A stretch of DNA of 64,000 nucleotides from Oscillospiraceae bacterium (GTDB taxonomy: Bacteria; Bacillota; Clostridia; Oscillospirales; Oscillospiraceae). The stretch covers positions 1 to 64,000 of the forward strand of contig JAFTYM010000031.1 of assembly GCA_017461585.1 (NCBI GenBank). Direction: 5' to 3'. Positions 54,105-62,123 of this stretch are shown here, in pieces. How positions within the stretch are numbered: the stretch's first letter is position 1; each line of letters begins with the position of its first letter. The position numbers and the translations under genes were made by a program. Below the pieces are notes generated by a model. The model was not told the origin of the DNA. It was given only the letters and a program-made list of their open reading frames with translations, and searched no databases.

Positions 54105-54917
54105 CTATCTCACTCTCAACTCCCAAAAGGCAACAGCACTTGCTGCTGCAACATTCAAGGAGTCCACACCGTGGCTCATGGGGATTTTTACGGTGTAGCT
54201 GCAGCCGTCTATGGTGCTTTGGGAAAGTCCGTCGCCCTCCGTGCCCATGATGATCGCAAGTTTATTCTCATTGCGCAGCTTTTCATCGTCAATGCTGACA
54301 GAATCATCACTCAAAGCCATGGCGGCTGTTTTAAAGCCCATGGCGTGCAGCATTTCAAGTCCTCCCTCGGAGAGCTTGGGGATATACGTCCAGGGGACCT
54401 GAAAAACCGTGCCCATGCTTACTCGGACAGCTCTGCGGTTTAAGGGGTCGCAGCAGGTGGGAGTAAGCAGGACTGCGTCCATATTTAAAGCTGCGGCGCT
54501 GCGGAAAATCGCTCCGATATTTGTGGTGTCCACAACGCCCTCAAGTATGCACACGCGGCGCATACCACGGCACAATTCCTCTGCGTTTTTAAGAACCGGT
54601 CTGCGCATAGCGCATAAAATTCCCCGGGTAAGCTCATATCCTGTGAGCGATGCCAGCACATCGCGGGCGGCTGTGTAAACAGGCACATTGCACCGCTCGA
54701 TTATCTCCTTTGCCTGCCCCTCGATGTGTCGTCGCTCCATGAGAAGGGAAAGAGGTTCAAAACCATTATCAAGCGCTGTCTTTATGACCTTTGGACTTTC
54801 GGCTATGAATATGCCCTTTTCAGGCTCAAGCTTGTTGCGGAGCTGTGCCTCTGTGAGCTTGGAAAATACAGCGAGCTCGGGCGTGGAAAGGTCTTTGATT
54901 TCGATGATATTCGCCAT
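54105..54917 (-). CDS. TrmH-family RNA 2'-O-methyltransferase
   Basis: 270 residues. An N-terminal substrate-binding domain (about 1-105, FIAESPKVIKTAL) precedes a SPOUT domain with VVDTTNIGAIFRSA (motif 1), IIMGTEGDGL (motif 2) and IPMSHGVDSLNVAAASAVAFWE-type motif 3 near the C-terminus. These enzymes methylate ribose of rRNA or tRNA; the position is not predictable. ATG 54917 follows AAGGAG. It starts 9 bases after the acyltransferase stop, forming a two-gene operon. Confidence 0.9.
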   Translation of the reverse strand: MANIIEIKDLSTPELAVFSKLTEAQLRNKLEPEKGIFIAESPKVIKTALDNGFEPLSLLMERRHIEGQAKEIIERCNVPVYTAARDVLASLTGYELTRGILCAMRRPVLKNAEELCRGMRRVCILEGVVDTTNIGAIFRSAAALNMDAVLLTPTCCDPLNRRAVRVSMGTVFQVPWTYIPKLSEGGLEMLHAMGFKTAAMALSDDSVSIDDEKLRNENKLAIIMGTEGDGLSQSTIDGCSYTVKIPMSHGVDSLNVAAASAVAFWELRVR

Positions 54918-54926
54918 GGAAACTCC

Positions 54927-56153
54927 TTAGTTTGCTTCGGAAAGCTTGTCACTTTTGGTGAGTTCTCTGTCCAGCTCGTAAAAGATCTTTATCATGTTGA
55001 TAAATTTCATAACCAGCTTGCCATCGTCAGGGTAGCAGCGGTAAATTGTATTGCCCCTCTGTACTTCAAGATACTTGCCGGGGGAGAAGGGCAGGGAAGG
55101 CACATTGGCAATGGAAATGTCAAGGTCGACAGCTTCTCCTCTCATGGTGCCGTTTATGTTGAAGCCTGCAGGGGAAAGTGTCACGATGCCCCGCCCTGCC
55201 TCGGTGAATTTGTTGGTTTTCTCGTCAATCATGCAGATTTTTGCACTTGCAGAAAGTGTATTGCTGACGCCGTCTCTGATCTTATCTTTAAGCTCTGTAT
55301 AAATAAGCTTGCTCCAATCGGAAACATAGCGTATCTCCTGACCGACGGAGCCTGTTTTGTGCATGAATGCGTATGCGTCAAAGCTCTGTTCATAGCCGCA
55401 GTTTGTGCAGCAGAGCTTGTTTGTCTCTTTGGAGACAATGGTGAACTCGGATTTGCAATGGGGGCACATGTATAAAACGTGCTCTAAGCCGCGTATATCG
55501 GAGTTATTTGCGTATTTTATGCGCAGCTCCTCCTGCTCACGGTAGGCGTCAAACAGGATGGCATTCTCTGTTTTTTCGCGAATTTCGGAAATATCGGCAT
55601 TTGCAAGCTCCTCTTTGGTGAAAAGCTTGTAAACGTCCATATAAGTGCGACCCGGGCGGAAGCCCTTTGTCCACTTGGGCATGGCAAAGTATGTACCGCT
55701 CGTTCTGGCGACGTAAATATCTGCTTTGAGCCACTTTAAGAACTTATATGTAGCGGCAGGAATAGGTGTGGAAAGTCCGTCCTCACACATAAGGCCTGCA
55801 GGGTAAATTACCAAAGGCTGACCTGCATCGGTAACGGCTTTCATAAGCTTCATGTCTTTGATAGATGTCTGGAACTGCTGCTTGGGGATAACACCCATTT
55901 TATCCATAAAACCTTTTACGGGCAGGGTGCTGTAAAATGAATTGCTTATAACAAAGGTCATAGGGCGCTTTGTCATACCGATGAGGTTTACAAAGTCCAA
56001 TGACGCCTGATGGTTTGCGATAACGACAAAAGGACCGTCCACTTCCTTTATCTCATTGCGCAGGATCTTGCGTCTGAACATGAGCTTTGAAACGAGCCAT
56101 GATACAGCCTGTGCCGTACGGTAGTAAAAAAGTCTGGGTTTATTGTAGTTCAT
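54927..56153 (-). CDS. 1-acyl-glycerol-3-phosphate acyltransferase-like protein with zinc ribbon
   Basis: 408 residues. The PlsC-type catalytic motif H-x4-D is in IANHQASLDF (about 44-53), followed by YPAGLMCEDG in place of the usual FPEGTRS. The second half has a zinc ribbon (CPHCKSEF then CCTNCGYEQ, about 215-250) and a beta-rich C-terminal domain of unknown role. It probably acylates a lipid at the membrane. ATG 56153 suits the GGCGGAGATCC region upstream; the frame extends further without a site. Confidence 0.82.
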   Translation of the reverse strand: MNYNKPRLFYYRTAQAVSWLVSKLMFRRKILRNEIKEVDGPFVVIANHQASLDFVNLIGMTKRPMTFVISNSFYSTLPVKGFMDKMGVIPKQQFQTSIKDMKLMKAVTDAGQPLVIYPAGLMCEDGLSTPIPAATYKFLKWLKADIYVARTSGTYFAMPKWTKGFRPGRTYMDVYKLFTKEELANADISEIREKTENAILFDAYREQEELRIKYANNSDIRGLEHVLYMCPHCKSEFTIVSKETNKLCCTNCGYEQSFDAYAFMHKTGSVGQEIRYVSDWSKLIYTELKDKIRDGVSNTLSASAKICMIDEKTNKFTEAGRGIVTLSPAGFNINGTMRGEAVDLDISIANVPSLPFSPGKYLEVQRGNTIYRCYPDDGKLVMKFINMIKIFYELDRELTKSDKLSEAN

Positions 56154-56217
56154 AGGATCTCCGCCTCTATAATGGAGAGTATACCACACAATACGATAAA
56201 AACAAATGATACTTGAT

Positions 56218-56376
56218 TTACAAGTGGTAAACAAAAAGCCTTTGGACTAAAATCCAAAGGCTTTTTGTGGTTATTTGGGGTAAGAAGCCGGCACGTGCTA
56301 CGGTGGCAAGGTCCTGGGGGGTGTACTTAAAACGATAAACTTCTTTGGGGGCGACAGCGGTGATTTCGTCTGTCAT
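56218..56376 (-). CDS. Possible small protein after glutaminase
   Basis: A 52-codon frame starting MTDEITAVAPKEVYRFKYTP, 22 bases after the glsA stop, with AAAGGA eight bases before its ATG. Its last third runs through the terminator at 56232-56267, so the transcript may end before the stop codon. Nothing recognisable; it may be the start of a decayed gene. Confidence 0.3.
   Translation of the reverse strand: MTDEITAVAPKEVYRFKYTPQDLATVARAGFLPQITTKSLWILVQRLFVYHL
56232..56267 (-). terminator. Terminator of the glutaminase transcript
   Basis: CAAAAAGCCTTTGGA (56232-56246) pairs with TCCAAAGGCTTTTTG (56253-56267), with T-runs on both strands. Confidence 0.88.
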
Positions 56377-56397
56377 GCAAATCATCCTTTTTCGTTT

Positions 56398-57318
56398 TTA
56401 CAAAAATACGCTTAAATCCAACTCGCGGCTTAAAATTTCAAGAGCATTTACACCGGCGAGGCTGTTGCCCTTGCAGTCTAAGGCGGGGGAGAATACTCCG
56501 ATGCCCATTTTGCCGGGGACAACGCCCATAATGCCGCCGCCTACGCCGCTTTTAGCGGGGAAGCCGACCCTTAGAGCAAATTCGCCCGAGCCGTCGTACA
56601 TTCCGCAGGTCATGAGTATTGCGTTTACATATTTGCAGTATTTGGGATCGAAAAGCTGCTCGCCTGTCAGAATGTCCTTGCCTTTGTTTGAGAATACGGA
56701 TGCGATGCGGGCAAGGTCTGCGCAGGTCGCTTTTACAGAGCAGGCACGGAAATAGCAATCCACCACGTCCTCAATGTTGTCGTTTATCATGCCGTAAGCT
56801 TTCAGCATATAGCCGAGGGCGCGGTTTTTGTTGCCCGTTGCCTTTTCAGATGCGTAAACCGCCTCATCGATATCCATATTGGGATTTGCGGCGATCTTGC
56901 GTGTAAACTCCAACAGACGGTCAAATTTGTCGCGGTAGGTATCGCCTTTTATAAGCGTGCACAGGGCGATGGAGCCTGTGTTTATCATGGGGTTTATATT
57001 CGCGCTGGTAAGTGCCTGATCGCTGTAGTTGAAAGCGTCAAAGGGCTTGCCCGTTGCCTCAACTCCAACAAGGTCGTGAACGGCCTGTATTCCACTATCA
57101 AAAAGGGCCATAAGGAGGATCAGCGGTTTTATAACGCTCTGCATGGTGAACTCAGCGTTGCAGTCGCCTGCAGAAAACTGCTGACCGAAATGAGTCAGCA
57201 CATAGATGCCGAATTTACTCGGATCTGCCTTGGCGAGCTCCGGTATATAGTTTGCAACCGCGCCTTCTTCTGTGTAGTGTGCGCAGCTTTTTATAATATC
57301 GTTAAGTAAAGCGTTCAT
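56398..57318 (-). CDS. glsA: Glutaminase A
   Basis: 306 residues, normal for bacterial GlsA. The catalytic Ser-x-x-Lys pair is Ser61 and Lys64 in MQSVIKPL. Further family motifs are NPMINTGSIA-like INPMINTGSIAL, and SGVGGGIMGVVPGKMGIGVFSP (split at about residue 259) near the C-terminus. It hydrolyses glutamine to glutamate and ammonia in the cytosol. Confidence 0.95.
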   Translation of the reverse strand: MNALLNDIIKSCAHYTEEGAVANYIPELAKADPSKFGIYVLTHFGQQFSAGDCNAEFTMQSVIKPLILLMALFDSGIQAVHDLVGVEATGKPFDAFNYSDQALTSANINPMINTGSIALCTLIKGDTYRDKFDRLLEFTRKIAANPNMDIDEAVYASEKATGNKNRALGYMLKAYGMINDNIEDVVDCYFRACSVKATCADLARIASVFSNKGKDILTGEQLFDPKYCKYVNAILMTCGMYDGSGEFALRVGFPAKSGVGGGIMGVVPGKMGIGVFSPALDCKGNSLAGVNALEILSRELDLSVFL

Positions 57319-57357
57319 ACGTTTCTCCTTAAAACAGCTTTTTGGAAATATATGCTG

Positions 57358-58017
57358 TTATAAATATAATACTAAATCATCGCAGTAGTGTGTTGTCAAA
57401 TATTTTTTCAGAAACGGTGAAACCGTGAAGGTTAAAGCGTTGTGTGGGCAACTTGAAACGCACCTGAGACATCTGATGCATCCTGTTGTATCATTTGCCG
57501 GACAGCATTCTCTGCATATTCCGCAGTTTACACAGGATGATTTTGTGATTTTAACGCTTGCTCTGCTGCGCCAGCCCGGGAAAATGTTTGCGTAAAGACT
57601 TTTTGGCGTTTTGGGAATTGAAACAGTACGAGGCGCTTTTATACGCTCGAAAACAGGTAAAAAGGCAGCTTCATCAAAATCAGTATTTCCCTGCAAAAAG
57701 GTATGGCCGGTTGGAACATATACTCCTGCTATAACATTTCCGCGCACAAGCTTTTGAGCTTCAAACAGCACCCGTCCGTAAGAAATACGACCATAGGATG
57801 CAATCAGTACAATATTGGCTGCATTTAGCTTTTTTAAAAAAGCTTTGACGGGCGCAGGGATATTTTGGCAATACACGGGAAACACGACAATGGCGGTATC
57901 GCCATGCGGTATGGTGTCACGGCATATCGTATTTACCGGGACAGACAACATGCTGCTGAAATAATCTGCGATAGCAAGACTGTGTCCGCTGCCTGAAAAA
58001 CAAAAGATGCTTGTCAT
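57358..58017 (-). CDS. EFR1-type flavodoxin-ferredoxin protein
   Basis: 219 residues. A flavodoxin-like N-terminus (FCFSGSGHSLAIADYFS, FPVYCQNIPAPVKAFL) is fused to a C-terminal two-[4Fe-4S] ferredoxin (CVNCGICRECCP and CIRCLRCVSSCP). EFR1 proteins are presumed electron-transfer modules of anaerobes. Its start overlaps the stop of the PP-loop gene by 4 bases, so the two are co-translated and it may feed electrons to that pathway. Confidence 0.85.
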   Translation of the reverse strand: MTSIFCFSGSGHSLAIADYFSSMLSVPVNTICRDTIPHGDTAIVVFPVYCQNIPAPVKAFLKKLNAANIVLIASYGRISYGRVLFEAQKLVRGNVIAGVYVPTGHTFLQGNTDFDEAAFLPVFERIKAPRTVSIPKTPKSLYANIFPGWRSRASVKITKSSCVNCGICRECCPANDTTGCIRCLRCVSSCPHNALTFTVSPFLKKYLTTHYCDDLVLYL

Positions 58018-59411
58018 ATGCTGTCACCCAGAAATTCTTTCATAATGGCGCACTCGGGTACCTCGTCAAGTGAAAATCCGAGCAGCTGTTCCATTTCGTA
58101 CATCATACTTTCTTTTGATCTGCTGCTGACTTTGCCTGCGAGAGCAAATTCAAGGGCGCTGAAGGGGATCATTTTGCTCTGACAGTAATAAAAGCGGCGA
58201 AACTGGGAGTTGTCTTTGCACTTTTCGATTTTGCAGCTTGTGTGCAGGGCTTTGTTTTTGTTGTCAGGTGAGACCCAACCGCACTCGTTTATCAAAATGT
58301 TTTTGACTTTGTCCCAATCATAGTTTCCGTCACAGATTTCGTCAAAGTCGAAATGGACAAAAGCGGGGACTTTGCCTGTGCGTGATGAGCTGCGAATGCT
58401 CTGCTTCAAAGGCAAAAGCAACTGCGGTACTTCGTGTATGGCGTTGGTGATATTTGTTACGAGCTCACTTTCGTAGCCGCTGAGTTTTTTAACAATGCTG
58501 TCACCGTGAGCAAGTTGTTTCATAGTCATAAGTGTCTGAAACTGCCCCTGCTTCAGCGGTGGCCTGAAAGTAAGCACTCTGCCTGTGTTGAACAAAAACG
58601 TAAGAAATTTACTGTTTGCAAATCTGTATGCAACAGGCGGCGCGATGTGGTTATAGTACAGACCCAGCATTTGCGCAGGCTCGTTGCCTGCTGCAAAATA
58701 CGGAACGTTGTTTTCGATAAGGTCGGGGTAAAACAGCACATATGCAAGGGAAGGACAGGCGCAGGTATTGCCGCTTAGAGAGTACAGCTTTCTGTATATT
58801 TTTCGCAGATCATCGTCGTTTAAAGCACGGGAAATAAATTTAACATCTTTGAATATAGCTTTTGCTCTTTCAATGCTCTCTTTTGCGGAATTTGACATAA
58901 ATGGGATTTCCCATGTCAGCGCCAGAACACGAAGACCCAAAATCTTTGAAAGGTAATAGAGCAAGAAAGACGAGTCTTTGCCGCCTGTATAAAACAGGGC
59001 AATGTCAAAGTCGGAGGTTTCGCAGCGGGGAATATGATGAACGATGGGGACAATGCTTTTCAGATCTTTTACAGCGTCTGCTGTCTGGCACATGGGACAA
59101 AGTCCGTTTTCGTCAAATTCAAGACCGGGTATCATAAAGTCGTTAGCACAGCAATTTTTGCAGAAAACAGCCTCGGAAAAGCTTTTGGGAATCCTTCGTA
59201 ATGAATCCTCGGTGACTACCTGTACACCCAAAAGAGAGCCAAGATATTTTTTCTCAGCAGCAGATAAGCTGCATGGCAGATTTGAAATTACGGAGACCTG
59301 CTTTTTTGACAGATAAACAGTATTTTTAAACATGTTTTTGCTGTTACGAAGTCCGTAATAATATAGATTTTTGCCCTCGAGAACCCATCTGCTTTGAAGA
59401 TGATATGTCAT
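58014..59411 (-). CDS. PP-loop ATP-pyrophosphatase with N-terminal zinc ribbon, function unknown
   Basis: 465 residues. An N-terminal part of about 85 residues is followed by a zinc ribbon (CKNCCANDF...CPMC, about 86-110) and a PP-loop YTGGKDSSFLLYYLS near 143-157, the ATP-binding loop of the N-type ATP-pyrophosphatases. The ribbon with FDENGLCPMC recalls WbpG-like N-acetyl sugar amidotransferases, though the rest differs. It should activate a carbonyl or amide with ATP, perhaps during sulfur or nitrogen transfer. ATG 59411 has AAAGGAG upstream. Co-translated with the EFR1 protein; substrate unknown. Confidence 0.72.
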   Translation of the reverse strand: MTYHLQSRWVLEGKNLYYYGLRNSKNMFKNTVYLSKKQVSVISNLPCSLSAAEKKYLGSLLGVQVVTEDSLRRIPKSFSEAVFCKNCCANDFMIPGLEFDENGLCPMCQTADAVKDLKSIVPIVHHIPRCETSDFDIALFYTGGKDSSFLLYYLSKILGLRVLALTWEIPFMSNSAKESIERAKAIFKDVKFISRALNDDDLRKIYRKLYSLSGNTCACPSLAYVLFYPDLIENNVPYFAAGNEPAQMLGLYYNHIAPPVAYRFANSKFLTFLFNTGRVLTFRPPLKQGQFQTLMTMKQLAHGDSIVKKLSGYESELVTNITNAIHEVPQLLLPLKQSIRSSSRTGKVPAFVHFDFDEICDGNYDWDKVKNILINECGWVSPDNKNKALHTSCKIEKCKDNSQFRRFYYCQSKMIPFSALEFALAGKVSSRSKESMMYEMEQLLGFSLDEVPECAIMKEFLGDSI

Positions 59412-59474
59412 AGCGGTCTCCTTTCTGTGAGTTTTTACATAGTTATCATAACACAAACTGTATTGCAGAACAAC

Positions 59475-59503
59475 AAAACCTCCGTACACAGTACGGAGGT
59501 TTT
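59475..59503. terminator. Terminator between the zinc-ribbon and PP-loop genes
   Basis: AAAACCTCCGTAC (59475-59487) pairs with GTACGGAGGTTTT (59491-59503). On the minus strand it follows the zinc-ribbon gene and ends in TTTTGTTGTT. Confidence 0.85.
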
Positions 59504-59511
59504 CGTTTTGC

Positions 59512-60042
59512 TTATCTTACAGGAGTGCCGCAGTTGCCGCAGAAAGCCTGACCGGGCTTTAATGTGTTGCCGCAGTTTCTGCAGAAGAGAACTGTAGGCT
59601 CGTTGTCTTCTTCTGCAGGAGGTGTGACACTTGCATAGGGAATGTCACACTCGGAGGGGTTGGGAGCGGGTTCTGATGCCTTGGGAGCCTGTGCGGGAGC
59701 TGTGCCATCAGGTTTTGTCTCCAGCCAAACTATTGTGTTGCGGCAGAGATTTAAAAGACCGAAGCCCATGAGCATGATGCCGCAGAAGCTCTTTAAAAGG
59801 GAACCGATTTTGTCAAGGTTGTTGGCAGCTGTGCGGGAAGCACTTGCAGCTTCTTCGGCGTTGTTGCTGACGTATGTATAGAAGTCAGTTCCGAAGGTTG
59901 CATAACCGGAGTCATAGCTGTAAGGTGCGCTGGAAGCGTTGTTTGTGTTGCCGCCGAAGGCACCGAAGATAACCAGCAGACCGCAGAGGAACATAAGTGC
60001 GCTGATGATCATGGCAATAAATGAAATTGTGCGTTTGTTCAT
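59512..60042 (-). CDS. Membrane protein with C-terminal zinc ribbon
   Basis: 176 residues: an N-terminal membrane helix (about 5-28), a polar loop, a second hydrophobic segment near 85-105, a Pro/Ala-rich stretch, and a zinc ribbon CRNCGNTLKPGQAFCGNCG at the very C-terminus. The ribbon is of the zinc_ribbon_2 type found in many small Firmicute membrane proteins; no function is assigned. ATG 60042 follows AAAGGAG. It starts 40 bases after the GH79-like gene and probably shares its transcript. Confidence 0.72.
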   Translation of the reverse strand: MNKRTISFIAMIISALMFLCGLLVIFGAFGGNTNNASSAPYSYDSGYATFGTDFYTYVSNNAEEAASASRTAANNLDKIGSLLKSFCGIMLMGFGLLNLCRNTIVWLETKPDGTAPAQAPKASEPAPNPSECDIPYASVTPPAEEDNEPTVLFCRNCGNTLKPGQAFCGNCGTPVR

Positions 60043-60081
60043 TGTTTGTCTCCTTTGAATTTTGATATGGCTGATTACCAA

Positions 60082-61581
60082 TTAAAGTACTATAAATGTG
60101 CAGGTGGCAGGTGCAAATTCTATTGTGCCTGCAGAGACGGCTTCGCCGCAAAGGCAGGGCAGCTCGTCATTTTCGCCGAGGATGAGATCCTTGCCGTTTA
60201 AGGTCATAACTCTGCTGCGGATTCCGTCACGTCCTGCGAGAGTGTAGCGAACAGCATCTTTGGGCAGCTCTGCTGTTGTGGTCTCTGTTCTGGAGTTGTT
60301 GATGACCAGATATACACAGCCCTCTTCACCGTCTTTACGGGAGTGGCAGTATACGTGTGCGCCCTCCTGAAGCGCTGTGCCGCTGTTGTATACTGTCTGT
60401 CCCATTAGGCGTGTCCACAGAAGGACCGCAAAGTAGTTTGGACGGGGCATATAGTTATGATGGTCAAGAAAACCGTAGTCGGAAGAGGCAAGGGTGTTGT
60501 GGAAGATGATGCCGTCTGTAATCGTGCAGAACTCACCAAGCTCATTCAGGGTGCGGAAAACATCAAGGTATGTGGATGCCCATGTGTCACCTCCGCCGCC
60601 TGCGTCGCCTGACTCTGTAACCCACATCTGACCGCCGGGGACGAATTTATCGCGCAGGGGAGCAGCACCGCGGGCAGCAAAACCTGCCATGGCGAGATAG
60701 TTTTCACTTGTTGCCTGCTCGGGAGACCAGTGGGCTGTGGGCATTACAGCGGCAAGACGCTCGGAAATGCCGTTGTAGTAGTGATAGCTGAATACATCCA
60801 GCTTTTCGGTGCAGCCTTCCATGAGATCATCTGTGGAGGCTGTTGTTCCGAAAGCGGCGCCGATGCCTGCTGTGCTCATGGATGTGTCACTGCCCATGGA
60901 TATGGTGTCTACAGTGCAGGGACCGACGACAATAGTGTCGGGATAGTTTTCTCTTACCCACTTGTGGAAAAGATCCTGATCGCGGCGGAAATGATCCACA
61001 GTATAGCCTGCGGGGAAGCCTGTGACAACGAACATATTAGGTTCATTGGTAAACTCAACGGCATCGATGGGATGCCCCAGCTCACGGCTTAAGGAGAAAA
61101 TTTTCTCAGCCTCGCTTGGATTCCAGGGCTCCTCTGCGTGATGCAGACCCTCGCAGTTTGCTACGCTTATGAGCAGTTTACCGCCGACAGAGTCAACAAA
61201 ATTAATGAGGTTTACCCATTGCTGCCTGGTCATGCGGCTCTGGTAACCTTCGGGAGTTACGCCTGTGCCATCAAAATCATAATAGGTCTTGGTCGCCCAT
61301 GTTCCAGAAACACGGACCCAAACAGGACCGAACTCCTTTGCCAGTTTGATAAGGCGGGGATTTGTGGACTCGATAGGGTCGTACCATTGCATGAGATTGC
61401 CCAGTTCGTGGAGTCCCTTGATGGGAGGGAACTCTTCCGTTCCTTCGATTTGCTCGGGGGTATATGCTTTCCAGAAGGTGCCGCCTGTGACCTCCGTCAT
61501 CTCTACGTTGTAGGACATAAGACGCTCATCTACGGTGCGGAGAACTTCTAAATCTGTATTTTTCAGCTTAATGTGTGGCAT
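60082..61581 (-). CDS. GH79/heparanase-like glycoside hydrolase
   Basis: 499 residues, a (beta/alpha)8-barrel retaining glycosidase followed by a C-terminal beta domain. VEFTNEPN places acid/base Glu180 and MWVTESGDAGGGG places nucleophile Glu323; both contexts match GH79 (heparanase, beta-glucuronidase) better than GH39 or GH51. There is no signal peptide, so it should act in the cytosol on an imported glucuronide or similar glycoside. It is well separated from the island at 11-50 kb but could serve the same or another plant or host glycoside. The start ATG 61581 has GAGGAGT upstream. Confidence 0.8.
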   Translation of the reverse strand: MPHIKLKNTDLEVLRTVDERLMSYNVEMTEVTGGTFWKAYTPEQIEGTEEFPPIKGLHELGNLMQWYDPIESTNPRLIKLAKEFGPVWVRVSGTWATKTYYDFDGTGVTPEGYQSRMTRQQWVNLINFVDSVGGKLLISVANCEGLHHAEEPWNPSEAEKIFSLSRELGHPIDAVEFTNEPNMFVVTGFPAGYTVDHFRRDQDLFHKWVRENYPDTIVVGPCTVDTISMGSDTSMSTAGIGAAFGTTASTDDLMEGCTEKLDVFSYHYYNGISERLAAVMPTAHWSPEQATSENYLAMAGFAARGAAPLRDKFVPGGQMWVTESGDAGGGGDTWASTYLDVFRTLNELGEFCTITDGIIFHNTLASSDYGFLDHHNYMPRPNYFAVLLWTRLMGQTVYNSGTALQEGAHVYCHSRKDGEEGCVYLVINNSRTETTTAELPKDAVRYTLAGRDGIRSRVMTLNGKDLILGENDELPCLCGEAVSAGTIEFAPATCTFIVL

Positions 61582-61662
61582 GAAAATCTACTCCTCGTTT
61601 TGTTTTATGGGTTGATTATATACGAATTGGAGAAGTTGTGCAACATGCTCATAAAAACAAAA

Positions 61663-61840
61663 GCAAGGCGGAGCATTAGAGTGTGCCAGATAAGAAAACT
61701 TAAGGTTATGCTTTTTCTATTAGTCTATAATACAACATGGAAAATCCGCCAATACATATTAGTATTGGCGGATTTTTGTAAATTGTTTATTAAGAAACTA
61801 TACCATATCTTGTTTAAAAAATCGCAAGGCGCCGCCTTGC
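61663..61840. repeat. Dispersed palindromic element (copy 4, decayed short form)
   Basis: The core starts near 61676 with GAGTGTGCCAGATAAG, a decayed version of the GGGTGTACCCGATAAG end, and has the central hairpin AAAATCCGCCAATAC (61741-61755) / GTATTGGCGGATTTT (61762-61776). The right end is degenerate. GCAAGGCGG (61663-61671) and CCGCCTTGC (61832-61840) could form an outer stem, but the right arm also makes a local hairpin (61823-61840). No gene lies in 61582-61945. Confidence 0.75.
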
Positions 61841-61870
61841 AAAATACATCTTCACTATTACTTATTACCT

Positions 61871-61945
61871 CCAAAAACCTTCTCGGACGGATTTAGTGAA
61901 AAGTGAAAAAGTAAAACCTTCCCGAACTTTGTCCGAGAAGGTTTT

Positions 61946-61948
<3 letters not shown>
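61871..61948 (-). terminator. tRNA terminator with an additional 18-bp outer inverted repeat
   Basis: On the minus strand, AACCTTCTCGGAC-loop-GTTCGGGAAGGTT followed by TTTACTTTTT ends the tRNA transcript just after its CCA. In addition CCAAAAACCTTCTCGGAC (61871-61888) is the exact reverse complement of 61931-61948, which includes the tRNA's CCA, so alternative pairing is possible. Confidence 0.75.
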
Positions 61949-62022
<74 letters not shown>

Positions 62023-62085
62023 ATATTTAGCTTAATTATAATATCACAAGAATATATGGATGTCAAGCACTTTTTATAAAATTTT

Positions 62086-62116
62086 ACCCGACTACATAAA
62101 AAATATGCAGTCGGGT
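62086..62116 (-). terminator. Terminator after ricT
   Basis: ACCCGACT (62086-62093) pairs with AGTCGGGT (62109-62116). On the minus strand it follows the stop of ricT and runs into AAAATTTTATAAAAAG. Confidence 0.75.
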
Positions 62117-62123
62117 GAGATGT

